Source: Monarcha castaneiventris obscurior (taxonomy: Eukaryota > Chordata > Aves > Passeriformes > Monarchidae). From it: a stretch of 64,000 nt of DNA. Below the pieces are notes generated by a model. That model was given only the letters and a program-made list of their open reading frames with translations. It was not told the origin of the DNA and searched no databases. The position numbers were made by a program, and so were the translations under genes. How positions within the stretch are numbered: position 1 is the first letter of the stretch; each line of letters starts with the position of its first letter. Of this stretch, positions 13,901-25,671 are shown one piece after another. The stretch is taken from the NCBI GenBank assembly GCA_026261815.1, contig JAMPIT010000206.1, forward strand, positions 1,674,001 through 1,738,000, given 5' to 3'.

Positions 13901-16487
13901 CTCCATATTTTATTTAGTTTGTTGCTTTTCAGAGATACAGGGGTGTGCCCTTGGGGAAAATTGTCTTTTGAAGGCAGTAAGGGGATATTATCAAGGACTT
14001 TCAGTGCCCTGGCTCATGTCACTTTATCTTCTTAAATGGGCAAAAACAGGGTGAAAGAATTCTGCACTTACACAAGTACGTAACCTCAGATTTGTGATTT
14101 TGACCCCCCCCCCCGCCCCCGGCTCTTTTTCTTTGCCTGGTGCTGGGTCTTTCCTGTTGCACAGTATAAGCTCCTCAACAGAGATTAGGCCTTTTGGTTT
14201 TTTGTTTTATAGGGAGAAAGAAGAAAACACACTGCACAAATATTTTAATTCTCTGTGATGCATTAAACTCGAGGAATTCCATTATCCTGGCTGGTTGGTA
14301 GCAGCAAGCTGTTTTGCCACCAAATTTACTGAGGTTGAACAGTCTTCCAGGAGCAAGAGATGAAAGCTCAGTGAGTTTTGTATGTTCTTGTCTGATGTAG
14401 AAGTTTTAAAGGGACCTGTACTCATTTATATAGCTCTTCTCAAAATCTCAGAGTAGTTGGTAAGTGCTAAATTAAGTGTGAGGCAGGCAGTTACATAATA
14501 TCCACATTTTACAAATGGGGCTAATCCCAGTTCAGGAAGGTTGGCTGCACTAGACCACGTAGCATCATTAACAGAAGGAGAAATAATGAGTCACAGCCCG
14601 GAGTTCCTTGAGCTTATCTCTGTATTATGGGTTTCAGGCACTTCAGTCTGTTTGGTTATAAGAGCAGAGGTTATTAAATGCCCACTGCTTAAATAATTTC
14701 ATTAACTCTGTTACCTCTGCTAGTTTTCTCACTGTGCTTACGATCTGTGCTTTTACATCAGTGCATATTAATTTGAGTTGTACTGGGCCAGATTTCTTTT
14801 AAATCAGATTATAAAACTGTGAAATACAAAATTATTATGATCAGGTAATGATATTCAGAATCGAATTGTCCTTATTAAAACCTGTTTGAATTTGAACTTC
14901 TAGATTTGTTCAATTCATTTTAAGATCCTGGTCTTTTTAAATAGGCTGGCTTTTATCAGAGAGTTATAGGCAAGGGACTTAAGAACATTGAATCAGCTCA
15001 GAACTGCGTACACCAGCGTGCTGGCTTGTGCTTTTGACTTGGCTCCAGTGAGAAATACTCCATGTTCCACTTCACAGCCTGTGTCTTTGGTCAGCATTGC
15101 CCAACTGCTCACTCTTTTCATCAGCACATTGAGCCATTTAAAGGAGCATCTGATTTTGAAATTGGAAAAGAACTGTCTATGTAAAAATAATTTCATGTCC
15201 TTTTCTTTTTACGGAAGTTGCTATGCAGCACTACTAATGAATAAATAAATTTTATCTTACCTGCATCGTCTCTCAGAAGCACTGTGTAGAAGTTAAGATA
15301 CAGTACAAAACCTCTGTGTTTACCTTTCTTGTTGTTACTTGATTATTCCCAATACTTCAGTGATAACAGTAATAGAGCACTTCATATGCAAAACCCTTGG
15401 GGTAGAGATTTGCAAACTTCTGGCATTTGTTGCCAAGTTTATTTTTTACAAAGCATTCTCACCCATTGCTGGGAGTACCAGCCCACACCTGAGTCTGTAC
15501 CAGTCCTTTTCCATTTTGTGCTGTAGGGCAGCTTTCTAACATAATCAGACTTCAACTTTTCATTTGGTTTATTCATATAGCTTCTTGGTGTACCACTTGA
15601 AGGCACTTGCCTTTTTTAATATTAACACTTCATCAGGTAGACTTTAGTGAAAGCTTAGGGCTATTACACATTATTGATCACATTTATTTGAAATATATGG
15701 TGTGACCTGAAACACTTGCAGAGTTTGGTCAAGTTGGCTAAAGAACATACTTGTTGGGAGGGGATTTGCTTTGCTGTCTGTAGGGAGGTGATTGGTATTT
15801 TCATGCCAGGGTCATTTCTGGTGGAAGTTGGGTTGTGCCTTGGTAGGGGGGCAGGCTGGAAACTTGGGAAGAAAATCCCACTGTGTCTGCAGGATCAGAG
15901 TGGTGGGGTTTGGTACAGACAGATGGAGACCTCTGGGGAACAAGTTTAACAAATACACTGTGGAAAAAGATTCTTGGGGCATCTCAAGTGGGAGATGCAC
16001 AGTGGATAGAAGACTTCCCGAGAGTACCATGGGAGTAGAGACTCCCAACAGTCATTATTTCAAAAGTAATTTTGTGACTAAGGAGGATTTAATTTCTCTG
16101 AGGGTACTTCAGCTTGCATCTCAGACACGACTGTTCTCCTTTCATGCTAGGTATTCCTCAAATACACATTTTTAATTTTTTTAAATGAAACCAGTTAGTA
16201 GTAACGATCAGTTACAATATTTGGTGATGCACTTTTTAGCCTTTTTGTACGCCTTTTACGCTTACCTCCAATATATTTATTACTTGCATGCAGTGTTTTC
16301 TTTGTTTCTGGTTTGGTGCTTAAGCCCTTAGCGTGAGCCCCAGCTAGACTGTAAAATCTCCTTCAGCAGCTTGCTTATGCTTGTGGCATTAACATTTCTG
16401 CAGGGGGTTGTGATGTTTATTTACAGAATTCCAGTTTTCTACTTACAAATAGAATATTATTAAGAGAGTCTTCTTTTTGCCAATTAG
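4909..16487 (+). other. GAB1: Long GAB1 intron (11.6 kb) before the cassette exon
   Basis: Largely AT-rich intronic DNA. Visible contents are low-complexity tracts only: an AACTG repeat near 6050-6071, a short CA run near 6622-6632, a 21-base T run at 8965-8985, and C runs near 13107-13116 and 14103-14119. I found no exon, RNA gene or confident transposable element. The short open frames (for example 7110-7412 and 8474-8908) have no recognisable similarity and sit in DNA otherwise full of stops. Confidence 0.65.
8965..8985. repeat. Poly(T) tract in GAB1 intron
   Basis: 21 consecutive T residues. No retroposed gene was recognised on its 5' side when read as the poly(A) of a minus-strand insertion. 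Confidence 0.9.
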
Positions 16488-16577
16488 GTCAAAGTCCTAA
16501 AATTTTAAGACCTAAACCACATGGTTTAGAGCGAACTGATTCACAAACCATAGGTGACTTTACTACAAGAAGAAAGG
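16488..16577 (+). CDS. GAB1: GAB1 alternative 30-codon cassette exon (long isoform)
   Basis: 90 bases, acceptor caattag and donor gtatgt. It is phase-symmetric: it enters and leaves one base into a codon, so it can be skipped without a frameshift. It encodes GQSPKILRPKPHGLERTDSQ, then TIGDFTTRRK. This matches the segment that distinguishes the 724-residue from the 694-residue human isoform, with Leu to Pro and Ala to Thr differences as I recall the human sequence. It lies isolated, 11.6 kb after the previous exon and 1.8 kb before the next. The coding frame is clean, so it is probably used. Confidence 0.92.
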
Positions 16578-18361
16578 GTATGTACTTTAGCACTGTATGT
16601 ATGTGGAGCTTTATAAAAATAAGTGAAGCAAAAATTAAGAAAACTGTTATTTTAGAGTAACTTTGATTCTGGCTTATTCTTTTCTGTTATAGTCTAAGGT
16701 CATGGATGCATTTTCTGTTCCAAGCAAGCAGTTTCCTGTATAAGGAATTAAAGTCTTTCTGGCTTGAACAGTGCATGTAAACTTTTATTTGATATTAACA
16801 TGGTTGTTCTGATCTCTTAAGTTGTAGCTGTTTGTATTTTGGATTGACTTTTGTCTGTCTGAAGCAAGTATATAATAACTTGTAAATTGTACATAATAAC
16901 TCTTAAGTTACTTGAAATAACTTTTGTTAGGCAATAACCTGAAATCACAGTTCACTTAGCTCTCCTGAAATGAAGCAAAATATTGATCCTCTGATCATAT
17001 ACTAGTACAGACATCTATTTATGTATCTTAACAAGGATTGCAATTAATTTGATGGGCTTTATTGAAGGTGTTGAGTTGATGCCTTATATAGTTACAAGAA
17101 GTAGAGAAGATTATGAACAATGTTAAAAATCTCTCAGAAATATCACTGATCATTACCTTTGGGTTTTAAAGCCCGTTGCAACTGGATGAAATATTTCTGC
17201 TGTTCTTGGTGGGCTTTGGACAAAGTCCTGGCCCTGCCTCTGCTGCAGCAGTACCTTGCCCACTGTTTATCCCTGCCAGGTAGTCTCAGACCTTTACAGA
17301 GGGCTTGAGCCAAGCTGATCAATTTTTGTGTCAGTCATGCTTTAGTATCATCTTGCGTATGTCACGTTCAGTTCTGTCGCTACGTGCCTGACACTTGATC
17401 TTAATGAACCTGCCAAGAGGCAGAAAACTCATGGTGGAAGGGGGCAGAAGAAGAGAAAGGGCTGTTTTTTATGATGACATTGCATTTTGTTTTCTAAAAA
17501 CAGTTTTAGGGAGGATAAAGTTGACAGCAGTTTGACTCTGTGATATTTTTTTCCACAAGTCTTTCTATACTTTTTTTTTTCTAATGTTTAGGAGGGGTGA
17601 GACATATAAGCTGGAGGGAGTGATAATGTGTTTCTTGCTAATATTCTATTTGTGGTTCTGTTCTGAAAATGGAATTTTAAAATGGCACTTTTTTTGAGAG
17701 CCGTGTTAGCTGTCAGGAGTGGCACAAGCTGTCATGAGTGGCACATTGCTCTGCTCAACTGCGGATGAGCACTGAAGTGACCCAGGCTCTTCCTGCTGTT
17801 GGCTCATTTCTCACTTCTGCAGACTTCGTCTTAGCTGCAGGTTCTGCCCACACTTGGAGCTGTGAAACCTCACCAGTAATGAGTGAACATTGGGCACATG
17901 TACACAGCAAGGGCAGAGTTTGCATTATAACAACTGGCCGTGAGCCAAGGAAAGTCCTCAGAGCTGGCTCTGCTGAAACAGCCCATCAGCCCTGTCCTGG
18001 GCTTGCCAGCTCAACAAGTCATCATGGCAGAATGAGGACAGAAAACGATGCTGCCACTTTCAGAATCTCTTTTCAAAACAGAATTACTACGTACAAGTGT
18101 ATGCTACAAAATTCAGAAATTGCAGTGGGTTTTTTTAATGTTATATCTTAATTTTTTAAATTGATGTTTCTTTTCATTGCCTTGAAATATTAAAAGCGTA
18201 AGTTAATATATCATGTCTTTCTGAAAATGGAAGTGTCTTCCTTACTACTATTTACTGTTTGAAAGACAGAGGGTTTTTCTGTATTTAGGCTGTGAAAAGC
18301 TATTAAATTCAAGTTTGTTTAGGAATGTCCTGTGCTTTAAGATTCTCTGTTTCTTTCATAG
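16578..18361 (+). other. GAB1: GAB1 intron after the cassette exon
   Basis: 1.8 kb of intron. It contains an imperfect 19-base direct repeat near 17708-17745 (gctgtcaggagtggcac then gctgtcatgagtggcac) and a 137-codon open stretch at 17738-18151 with no recognisable similarity. No gene is supported. Confidence 0.65.
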
Positions 18362-18455
18362 CAAAACCAGCTCCACTAGAAATAAAACCTCTGCCTGAAT
18401 GGGAAGAATTACAAGCCCCAGTCAGATCTCCTATCACCAGAAGCTTTGCACGAGA
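18362..18455 (+). CDS. GAB1: GAB1 exon ([15 protein letters not shown] segment)
   Basis: 94 bases. The acceptor is ttctttcatag and the donor gtaagt. The first two bases complete an Ala codon (Val in human) whether or not the cassette is included. It encodes [19 protein letters not shown] then [11 protein letters not shown], a proline-rich linker strongly conserved in vertebrates. It ends two bases into the Asp codon. Confidence 0.95.
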
Positions 18456-18794
18456 GTAAGTTTCTTGGCTTTTCCTCATTCGGATTAATAATTTTTGTTG
18501 ACTAGAGTGTTACTAAATGTGTGTACATCTGTATCATATTTTTAGCTTGTATTTAGCTTGAATTTTCCTTTGAAAATGTGTGTATATGTGTGTGTGTGTA
18601 TCTGTGCATTGAAATTGTGTCTGTGAATTTTTATTTTATGATATTAAATATAAGGGACTGTTTATAACCAAAAAATGTGACATTCTAGTAAACTTGAATG
18701 AAAATTTCAACTCTAATATGCTTATTTTTGTTGTTTACCAGGAGGTTTAAGATATTCGAGATGTATTGTTTGTAAAATAATTCCTGGTAATTAG

Positions 18795-18918
18795 CTCCTC
18801 CAGGTTTCCCGTGTCTCCCAGACCGGATTCAGTTCATAGCACAACTTCCAGCAGTGACTCGCACGACAGTGAAGAGAATTATGTATCCATGAACCCAAAT
18901 CAGTCCACTGAAGACCCA
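18795..18918 (+). CDS. GAB1: GAB1 exon with third PI3K YxxM site (human Y589 equivalent)
   Basis: 124 bases; the first base completes Asp, then 41 codons follow, donor gtatgt. It encodes [19 protein letters not shown] and, further on, [16 protein letters not shown]. The tyrosine codon is at 18880-18882. The motif is YVSM where human has YVPM, so the YxxM consensus for p85 SH2 binding remains. A second AG, nine bases into the exon (18802-18803), has a better pyrimidine tract than the homology-supported acceptor. Confidence 0.95.
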
Positions 18919-21883
18919 GTATGTAAAATCTACGTCTTAACTATTCTCTTCCTGTGCAGTCCTTACTTTTAAATCATGCAAACACAGATCCTTCACTCAA
19001 CATCACTCCCTTTATACTTCTAGATCAACAGAATGATAAAAAATCGCCATAGCAAAGCTGTAATTTTGGTAGGATTTCACTGAAGAAGAGCATAAAGAGA
19101 ATGGTTGATATACATATCTATTGTGTAGAGCAGCTCAAGACGTGACTTTTTTTCCATCTCTTTTCTAGAATCTGTCCCTTCTTTGTAATTGTTTGTCCTT
19201 GGGCTATGCAGCAGTTCAGTATCATGACATAAAGGGAAATAAACTGTCCTAGGACCTCTGAGAAAGGCTTAAAAAAACTATTAAAAGGACATCTTCCAAG
19301 AAATGTAGAAGGAACAGGGGGGAAAAAAGGATTGATATTTGTTGTATACATTCTACAAAAACTGAACCATGTGTATTTTATTAGGCTTCTTGCAAAGAAG
19401 AGGATAGAAGGAGTCTTTGTGTATTGAGTGTCTGTATTTTTTCCCCTTTGGGGGAGAATTTTCTCAGATAATGGAGCTTCAGATACTCAGCATGGAGTGC
19501 AACGAGTTAGGAAAAGTTAATGATGCATGCTGTGGTTTTTCTTTGGTGAGGGGAAGGAGAGAGAGAAAAAGAAGACCCCACAGAAGTAGTTTTAAGAAAG
19601 ACAATAGCAGTAGACCTAGGCCTAAACTAAAATGTAGTTTAGAATATTCATAAAACGCTGGAGGAAAACCTGTATCTTGAGCTCAGCTTTTTGTCCAGTA
19701 TAGAATCATAGAATGGTTTGGATTGGAAGGGACCTTAAAGATCATCTTGTTCCAACCTCCCATGCCATGGGCAGGGACACCTTCCATTAGACTGGGTTGT
19801 TCAAAGCCCCACCCAGCCCGTTTGGTGCATTCACATGTTTGGGTTCTTAGCAGGGAATACAGAAGCAGTTTTCATCTTTAAATCATTTATGTAAGACTTT
19901 CTTTGGGGAGGGCCTGTCTAGCACCTTTTTTGTTCTGTTTGTGTGTCTGCCTTCTTATATGGCATGTGCTGGCCCATCTCACTGCCCCTGAGCGCTCCTC
20001 TCGCAATGCTGTTCACTTCCCTGTCCCCTGCTGCTCTGGATCCCCTCCCAGTCTCCTCCAGTGTCCCTGCCCCCCAGCTCACCACTGCTGCCTCTGGATA
20101 CCACGTCCCAGGTCCCCCTCGTGCCGTTCCCCGCAGGAGCTCTAGCGGGGTGCAGGCTCTGGAGCCTGCGGAGCGCCCCAAGCTGTGCCTTGTGCCATGC
20201 CTGGCAGTGCAGTTGGTGCTTCCCAGGGGAAAGGCACCGGGCATGGGGGAGCTGCTGATGTTAAATCTTAGCCGCTCTCTTGCAAGGGTCATTGGTAAGT
20301 AATGGGTGGCGTCCCGTTCCACAGGTGCGAGAAACATCCCATTTTACACCAGAGATTAGCCCCACCCGTGCCCACGGTTCTCCCTGCACAGTTCCACCCA
20401 CGGGCTTCTGTTGATTCTTATGGCTGTTCCAGGGGCTTAACTTCCATGCCGAGATGGTACAATTAATTCCCCAGCTCATTAATATCTTCTGTTTGTTTGC
20501 ACTGCTCCTTCTTTAAGGTTGTTCTACAGATTTCCTTTTGGTTTCATTTGCTTTTATTTAAAGTTTCTGTTTCCTAATGCATATGTTCTGCCTGCCTAGT
20601 TCGTTTGAAATAACAGATTATTTTTTGTTTAAAGAGTAACATCATTTTAAATTTATGCTGGAAACATTGATACAGTATCTGATTTTTGTGTGTTTAATAT
20701 GCAGAAATTTGTTCAGTGAATTTGAGCAACAAAAGTGAACTTCATATCAGTTGTTTGTGTTTGTCCTTGTTACCACTTCATATTAAATGAGTTGAACAAT
20801 ACAGATATAATGGATAGCTTAAATTTAAAAAGCCCAGCCCACTGAGCTTTAACCCATAAAATATTTTATTTCCTAAAGAACCAGAACGTTTCCAGATATC
20901 TCACAGCCTTTGTTTTAAAATCTGACAATTAAATAGACTTTCTGAGAACTTGTATTTTTTCCAACTCTATCTTAGCAAGGAGTCCGTATTTCTTCATCTT
21001 TTTCTGTCATCAGCTATGAAGCATCTTGTTTGGACGTCTCATACTTCTGTTTTGTTTAATAAAATCAGCAGTATTCTGATTTTTCTTTCAAGTTACTCTC
21101 AGCCTTACCCTTCTGTCTTTCCTTCTGCCTTCCTCTTCATTTTTTGCTGACTGCTGCCCTCTGTCTTCCTGTTTTTTCTTTATCTTTTAGAGAAGAGTCC
21201 TTCTATTGTACTGTTCCTATAACACCTGTTAAGAGGGAGGGATCAGGCTGGGAGAGGACAGAGGAGGTGAGGTTGTAAAAGTCTGGGCTAATTGAAATTT
21301 AGGTACATACAATGCAACTTCAGTTCAGGCAGCCCCACATGTATTTTCCAAAGTTTAAATATTTTGATCTTGTCAATTGAACAATACCCTGATTTTCAGC
21401 TTAGTCATGATGACTTTTGAATGAAATGTAAGTTTCATTTGAAGCTTTGCCACTACTGTAAAGCCAAAATTATTGTAGGTATTTAGCAACAATTTAAGGA
21501 AATAAAAAAGTTTGTGCTTAAGTAATGGTAAATTTGAGATATGACAACTACATTTAAAAAGAACAAAACATGCTCTGTTCTCATTTCATGATATGAAGGG
21601 GACATTAAGTGGAAGGCACAGATGAGTTTGGTGGCAACCTTAAATTTGGGGGGTGGTCTTCGAGTTTTTTCTTCCCATTGGCTTTTGACTCTGACCCAGT
21701 TTTGACATAGAATGTATCCCCTTGCCATACAGGGTCAATGAAATTTGCGTGATTTAAGTGATTGCAAGAGTCTCAGTCATTTCCTTAACATTTTGCATTT
21801 TGGCAGTTTATAGTAAGCATATTTGATAATGAGGACCACTAGTTGTACATTTGTAGCTGAGGTTGTTTATATTATGATTTCAG
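18919..21883 (+). other. GAB1: GAB1 intron carrying a CR1 fragment
   Basis: 3 kb intron. It contains a minus-strand CR1 3' end at about 19699-19833, followed by an unusually GC-rich block at about 19960-20270. The block is open on both strands but has no recognisable protein. The rest is AT-rich and featureless. Confidence 0.7.
19699..19833 (-). mobile_element. CR1 LINE fragment (3' end, reverse orientation)
   Basis: Starts with the inverted CR1 tail (tagaatcatagaatggtttg, then gggaccttaaagatcatctt) and continues with tccaacctcccatgccatgg and actgggttgttcaaagcccc. These are the hallmark 3' sequences of avian CR1 read on the minus strand. It is 5'-truncated, as is usual, and non-coding. Confidence 0.9.
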
Positions 21884-22006
21884 AATTTGTTTGGAAGCAA
21901 CAGCCTTGATGGAGGAAGCAGCCCTATGGTAAAACCTAAAGGAGATAAACAAGTGGAATATTTAGATCTGGACCTAGATTCAGGAAAGTCTACCCCACCT
22001 CGTAAG
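21884..22006 (+). CDS. GAB1: GAB1 exon with first SHP2 site (human Y627 equivalent)
   Basis: 123 bases, 41 codons, acceptor tgatttcag and donor gtaagc, phase 0 at both ends. It encodes [15 protein letters not shown] and [18 protein letters not shown]. The tyrosine in VEYLDL, together with the one in the next exon, forms the paired site that binds and activates the tandem SH2 domains of SHP2 (PTPN11). Confidence 0.96.
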
Positions 22007-22199
22007 GTAAGCAGATGTTCAGCTCCAGCAGTTCTGCCATCAGGAGCTCAAAACTGCCTTCAGCAATATCATCTTAATGGTCATTTCTCAAATGGGTGTT
22101 GGGCCTTCAGAGAAATCTGTGCTTGTTCTGTACCTGTTTGGGACACCTACTTGTTCTTTTGTTGCTAGTTTATTTGAACTTGTTTCTCACTGTTCCTAG

Positions 22200-22358
22200 A
22201 AAAAGAGCAGTGGCTCAGGCAGCAGCGTGGCAGATGAGAGGGTTGATTACGTTGTGGTGGACCAGCAGAAAACGCTGGCCCTGAAGAGCACACGGGAGGC
22301 GTGGACTGATGGCAGACAGTCTACAGAGTCCGAGACGCCCACGAAAAGCGTGAAGTGA
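22200..22358 (+). CDS. GAB1: GAB1 terminal coding exon with second SHP2 site and stop
   Basis: 159 bases including the TGA at 22356-22358; acceptor tgttcctag. It encodes 52 residues, with [17 protein letters not shown] containing the human Y659 equivalent. The end, [10 protein letters not shown], matches vertebrate GAB1 apart from Ala to Thr. The short 193-base intron before it is normal for this gene. Confidence 0.97.
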   Translation, partial: KKSSGSGSSVADERVDYVVVDQQKTLALKSTREAWTDGRQSTESETPTKSVK

Positions 22359-24066
22359 AAACACTGCCTTGTCTTCAAAGAATGGAAAGAAGTGAATTTT
22401 GAAGAATCACAGAACCACAATGGCAGTGTTGTTCAGCTATACAGTACCTGATTCCCCAGAGTGGGCATCAGTTCTTCACCGAATAGGATGGAAGCCAAAG
22501 GACGCTTTGAATATATCAAAGGAACTTTAAGATCATGAATTGGCTCTGGAATCTCTGGAAAAATCACAGCCTGTAAATAACATGTAAAATAATACCACTT
22601 AGCTTTCAGAAAACCTTTTGTTCTGTAGTTAACACATTTGTAGTATTACTGTGTTTATGCACTTTTTCAGTTACAATGTTGGTTCAGGTATTCCCAGTTA
22701 GTGTACCTTAATGCCTAATTCATCTGGAGAATTCTTTTTTCCTTACACTACTATTCCTTACAATGTTAGGTTAATTAAGCTACATGTAGATATGGAAATT
22801 AATATTTGAACTTCATTTTAACAACTCAAAATTGATTTTGCAGAAATACTTTCACAATTGAATAATCTACTTGAAATGCCAAGAGACGACCGTTAGTTAC
22901 ATACTTGTTTATATTTAATACACACAAGATTATTTGGAAGTCTACAGGTTACCTTCCTAACAAAAAATTGCTGTGAGTTAATAATAATGAACTGTACTGG
23001 GCTTAGACCTAAAATCCTGGCTTATATGTTAGTTGTTAGTGATGGAACTCCTATTGTATTTTATTAATGACAGTGTTCTGTGTTCAATGGGTGAAGATTC
23101 TGCAGGGTGGGATCTTACACTTTCAAAGACTGAATAATTAAATGTCAAGTAAGCCTGCAAACCACTGATGGCATGCAGTAATATTGTGATCTCACACTTA
23201 TTAACAAAAAATAACCTTTATATTATTTACAGAAGGTAGAGTATATAAATCAGGTACGTACCAAGCACTGTTGTGCTAACACACTGATCAGGTTTAGACA
23301 ATGAGCTTTAGTTTTGTACTGTTCAGAAGTTCTAATGTCGGTTTTCAGTTCAACATTAATGGGACAGTTTGACATTCACTTTTTGTAGTACTAGCAAAAT
23401 ACTGTGATTTTGAATTAGACATTAATTCAAACAGAAATACTATGTTTTGACACCATAGTGCCCTTGTTATGAGCTCTATTTTACTTTAATCTCCTGCTTG
23501 GCCTTATATTTAAATCCCTATGCAACTGATATTTTATATCTCTGTTTTTAAAAATTAGATAACATACCTAAATGATCCCCTTGTAAACCACTTGTTGCTC
23601 TTTCCTGGTACAGGATTTTAAGCTCTGTATACTGTGATCCTTTATTTTACTATGCCAGTTCCAAATAATAATCCGCCTTGGTTTAGAAACATTTTTTATT
23701 ATTTGGAAGAAGATAGAGTTCTTTAAATACGTGAATGAGTTAGGTCTAGATAGAAAACTTACTAACACTTTTATTTTATACAAACAACCTCAAGTAAGTG
23801 GTTGGTTTCATTTTCCTGCCCAATTGTCTTATTTTGTCCAGATCACTTAAAAGTTGAGCATAAAGCTGCTTTGTTTTCTGGCATGTTGGCCTTCATACTG
23901 TGCCTAATCTACCATTGGTTGTTTCTCTCCTCTCACAGCCACAATCTACAGTATGTAAATTACCTTATTCTTAACAAAGGTTCTTTTTAAATTAGTAATA
24001 TTTTGATGCTTTGAATGTTCATTTTAAAAAAGAAACTAAACACAATGCATTTTGAGGTGAATTTTA

Positions 24067-24072
24067 AATAAA
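24067..24072 (+). terminator. GAB1: Candidate proximal poly(A) signal of GAB1
   Basis: Canonical AATAAA with a T/GT-rich stretch downstream (gttgttcggttttgatgtgt). It would give a 1.7 kb 3' UTR. Confidence 0.35.
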
Positions 24073-25632
24073 TCAAGTTGTTCGGTTTTGATGTGTAAAC
24101 TCTGTCCTGTGAAGCAGCAAACGGATGCCAGTGTGTCTAGGAAGGTGCCTGGCTACCAACCACACTTCGTCAGAATTGTAGATTACCTCCTAGTACCTCT
24201 CAAAAAGCAAATTTACAGCTAGAACAATTTGCAACACGAATCTCTGACTTAAAACCCTGCACCAAAAAGCCAAATAATGTGAATTCCCAGTCTTCTGGGA
24301 GCCAGGAGCAGTGATGTGCCTGAAAGAATCAGTCTCCTAGGCTGGCCTCTCTTTCTGAGCCAGTGATAGAAGGTGAGTTTGCTCCAAGTTTGCTGATATC
24401 AGTCCTTGGTTTACAGATTACACTTACTCTTTCTTCATTTAAATTTGGCAGGATTCACAACATTAATTGTTATTATGATTGAGAATCCACTCTGAATTTC
24501 TATGCTTCTTCCCTTTCTTTTGTTAAGGAAAACAGGAGTTTTCACACTGTACAGACAGTGAAACATTTTCTAAGTAGCGGTCTACAATTCTTCTTTAATT
24601 AGATTTCTAAGCAGTTTTCTCCCCCATATTCCAGTAATACATTTTCCGTACTTACATGCTGTCTGTGGTACATTCAGAATCAAAGGCATGATATTAACTT
24701 TTGATGATACATCTCATTTTCACCAGTGAAGCTACAGGGGCTTCACTGTGCAGATCTGTCTGAGCTCTTGGATGGTCTAAGGATGTGAATATAAAATTGA
24801 AAATGTGACTCCTAACGTTGGAGGTGATAGAAAGGAAGCAAGACTGATATTAGCCCTGTGTCAGTTCCAGTTACTAGCTTTGTGAGGACACTCTAGTTGG
24901 CGGGAAGCTGGTGGAAACTTCAGTTGTTACTGGCGCAAAAGTCGTTTGTCAGTGTTGCTTGTCAAGTGTTCTTTTTTCAAATAGGTGAGTTTTTTCTAGT
25001 TTCACTCGAACTGTATGTATGGTAACTATATGTTACCAGTTGCAGAGACAGTTTTCATTGCTGTATGTGTCATTATAAATTGTAAATATATATGTGCAAT
25101 ATGTCTTTTACAAATACACAACATCTCGCTCTTAAAAATCAAAAGAAAACTTGGTGCCTTGTGCACTAAGATTGACTTGAGAGGTAATTTGGTACCACTC
25201 CATGGTGTGATCTGAACATTTCATTATCTGGTAAGTACCAATGGCCACACTTTAACACACTGTGACATAATCACCATTACCTCATGAAGTGCAGGTGCAA
25301 ACACAGCTGCTCTGTTCCACTAAAACTTTGTAATGTGACATTGAAAAAGGTGAAAATGTGATCATTGGTCTTTTTTCTTTACCGAGATTTGTATTTATGC
25401 AAAAAAATAATAACAATCCATTCATGTATGACAGTTCTGACATAGTGCCACACTTATGGAGTACAGACAAATTACAGTATGGCTGTTCTGATTAAGTAAT
25501 TTAGAATTCATCGCTCCTTGTAGCTAATTAGGGAGTGATGGGCACCTCTGTAGCTTTCACAGTGCACTAAGAGCCAAGCAAAATTTTTATCACAGTGGAA
25601 TTTAAGTTTAGCTATTACTGCAGCATTAAATT

Positions 25633-25640
<8 letters not shown>

Positions 25641-25669
<29 letters not shown>
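25641..25669. repeat. (TG)n dinucleotide microsatellite
   Basis: About 14 uninterrupted TG units preceded by a short TA run (25632-25640), within the presumed GAB1 3' UTR. Likely length-polymorphic. Confidence 0.95.

Positions 25670-25671
<2 letters not shown>

Noticed and set aside
17738..18151. 137-codon open frame in a GAB1 intron
   Set aside because: No recognisable domain, no splice sites in phase with GAB1, composition like neighbouring intron.
19918..20337. 119-139-codon open frames on both strands in a GAB1 intron
   Set aside because: The block is GC-rich, so stops are rare; no motif, splice context or known similarity. Possibly part of a repeat.
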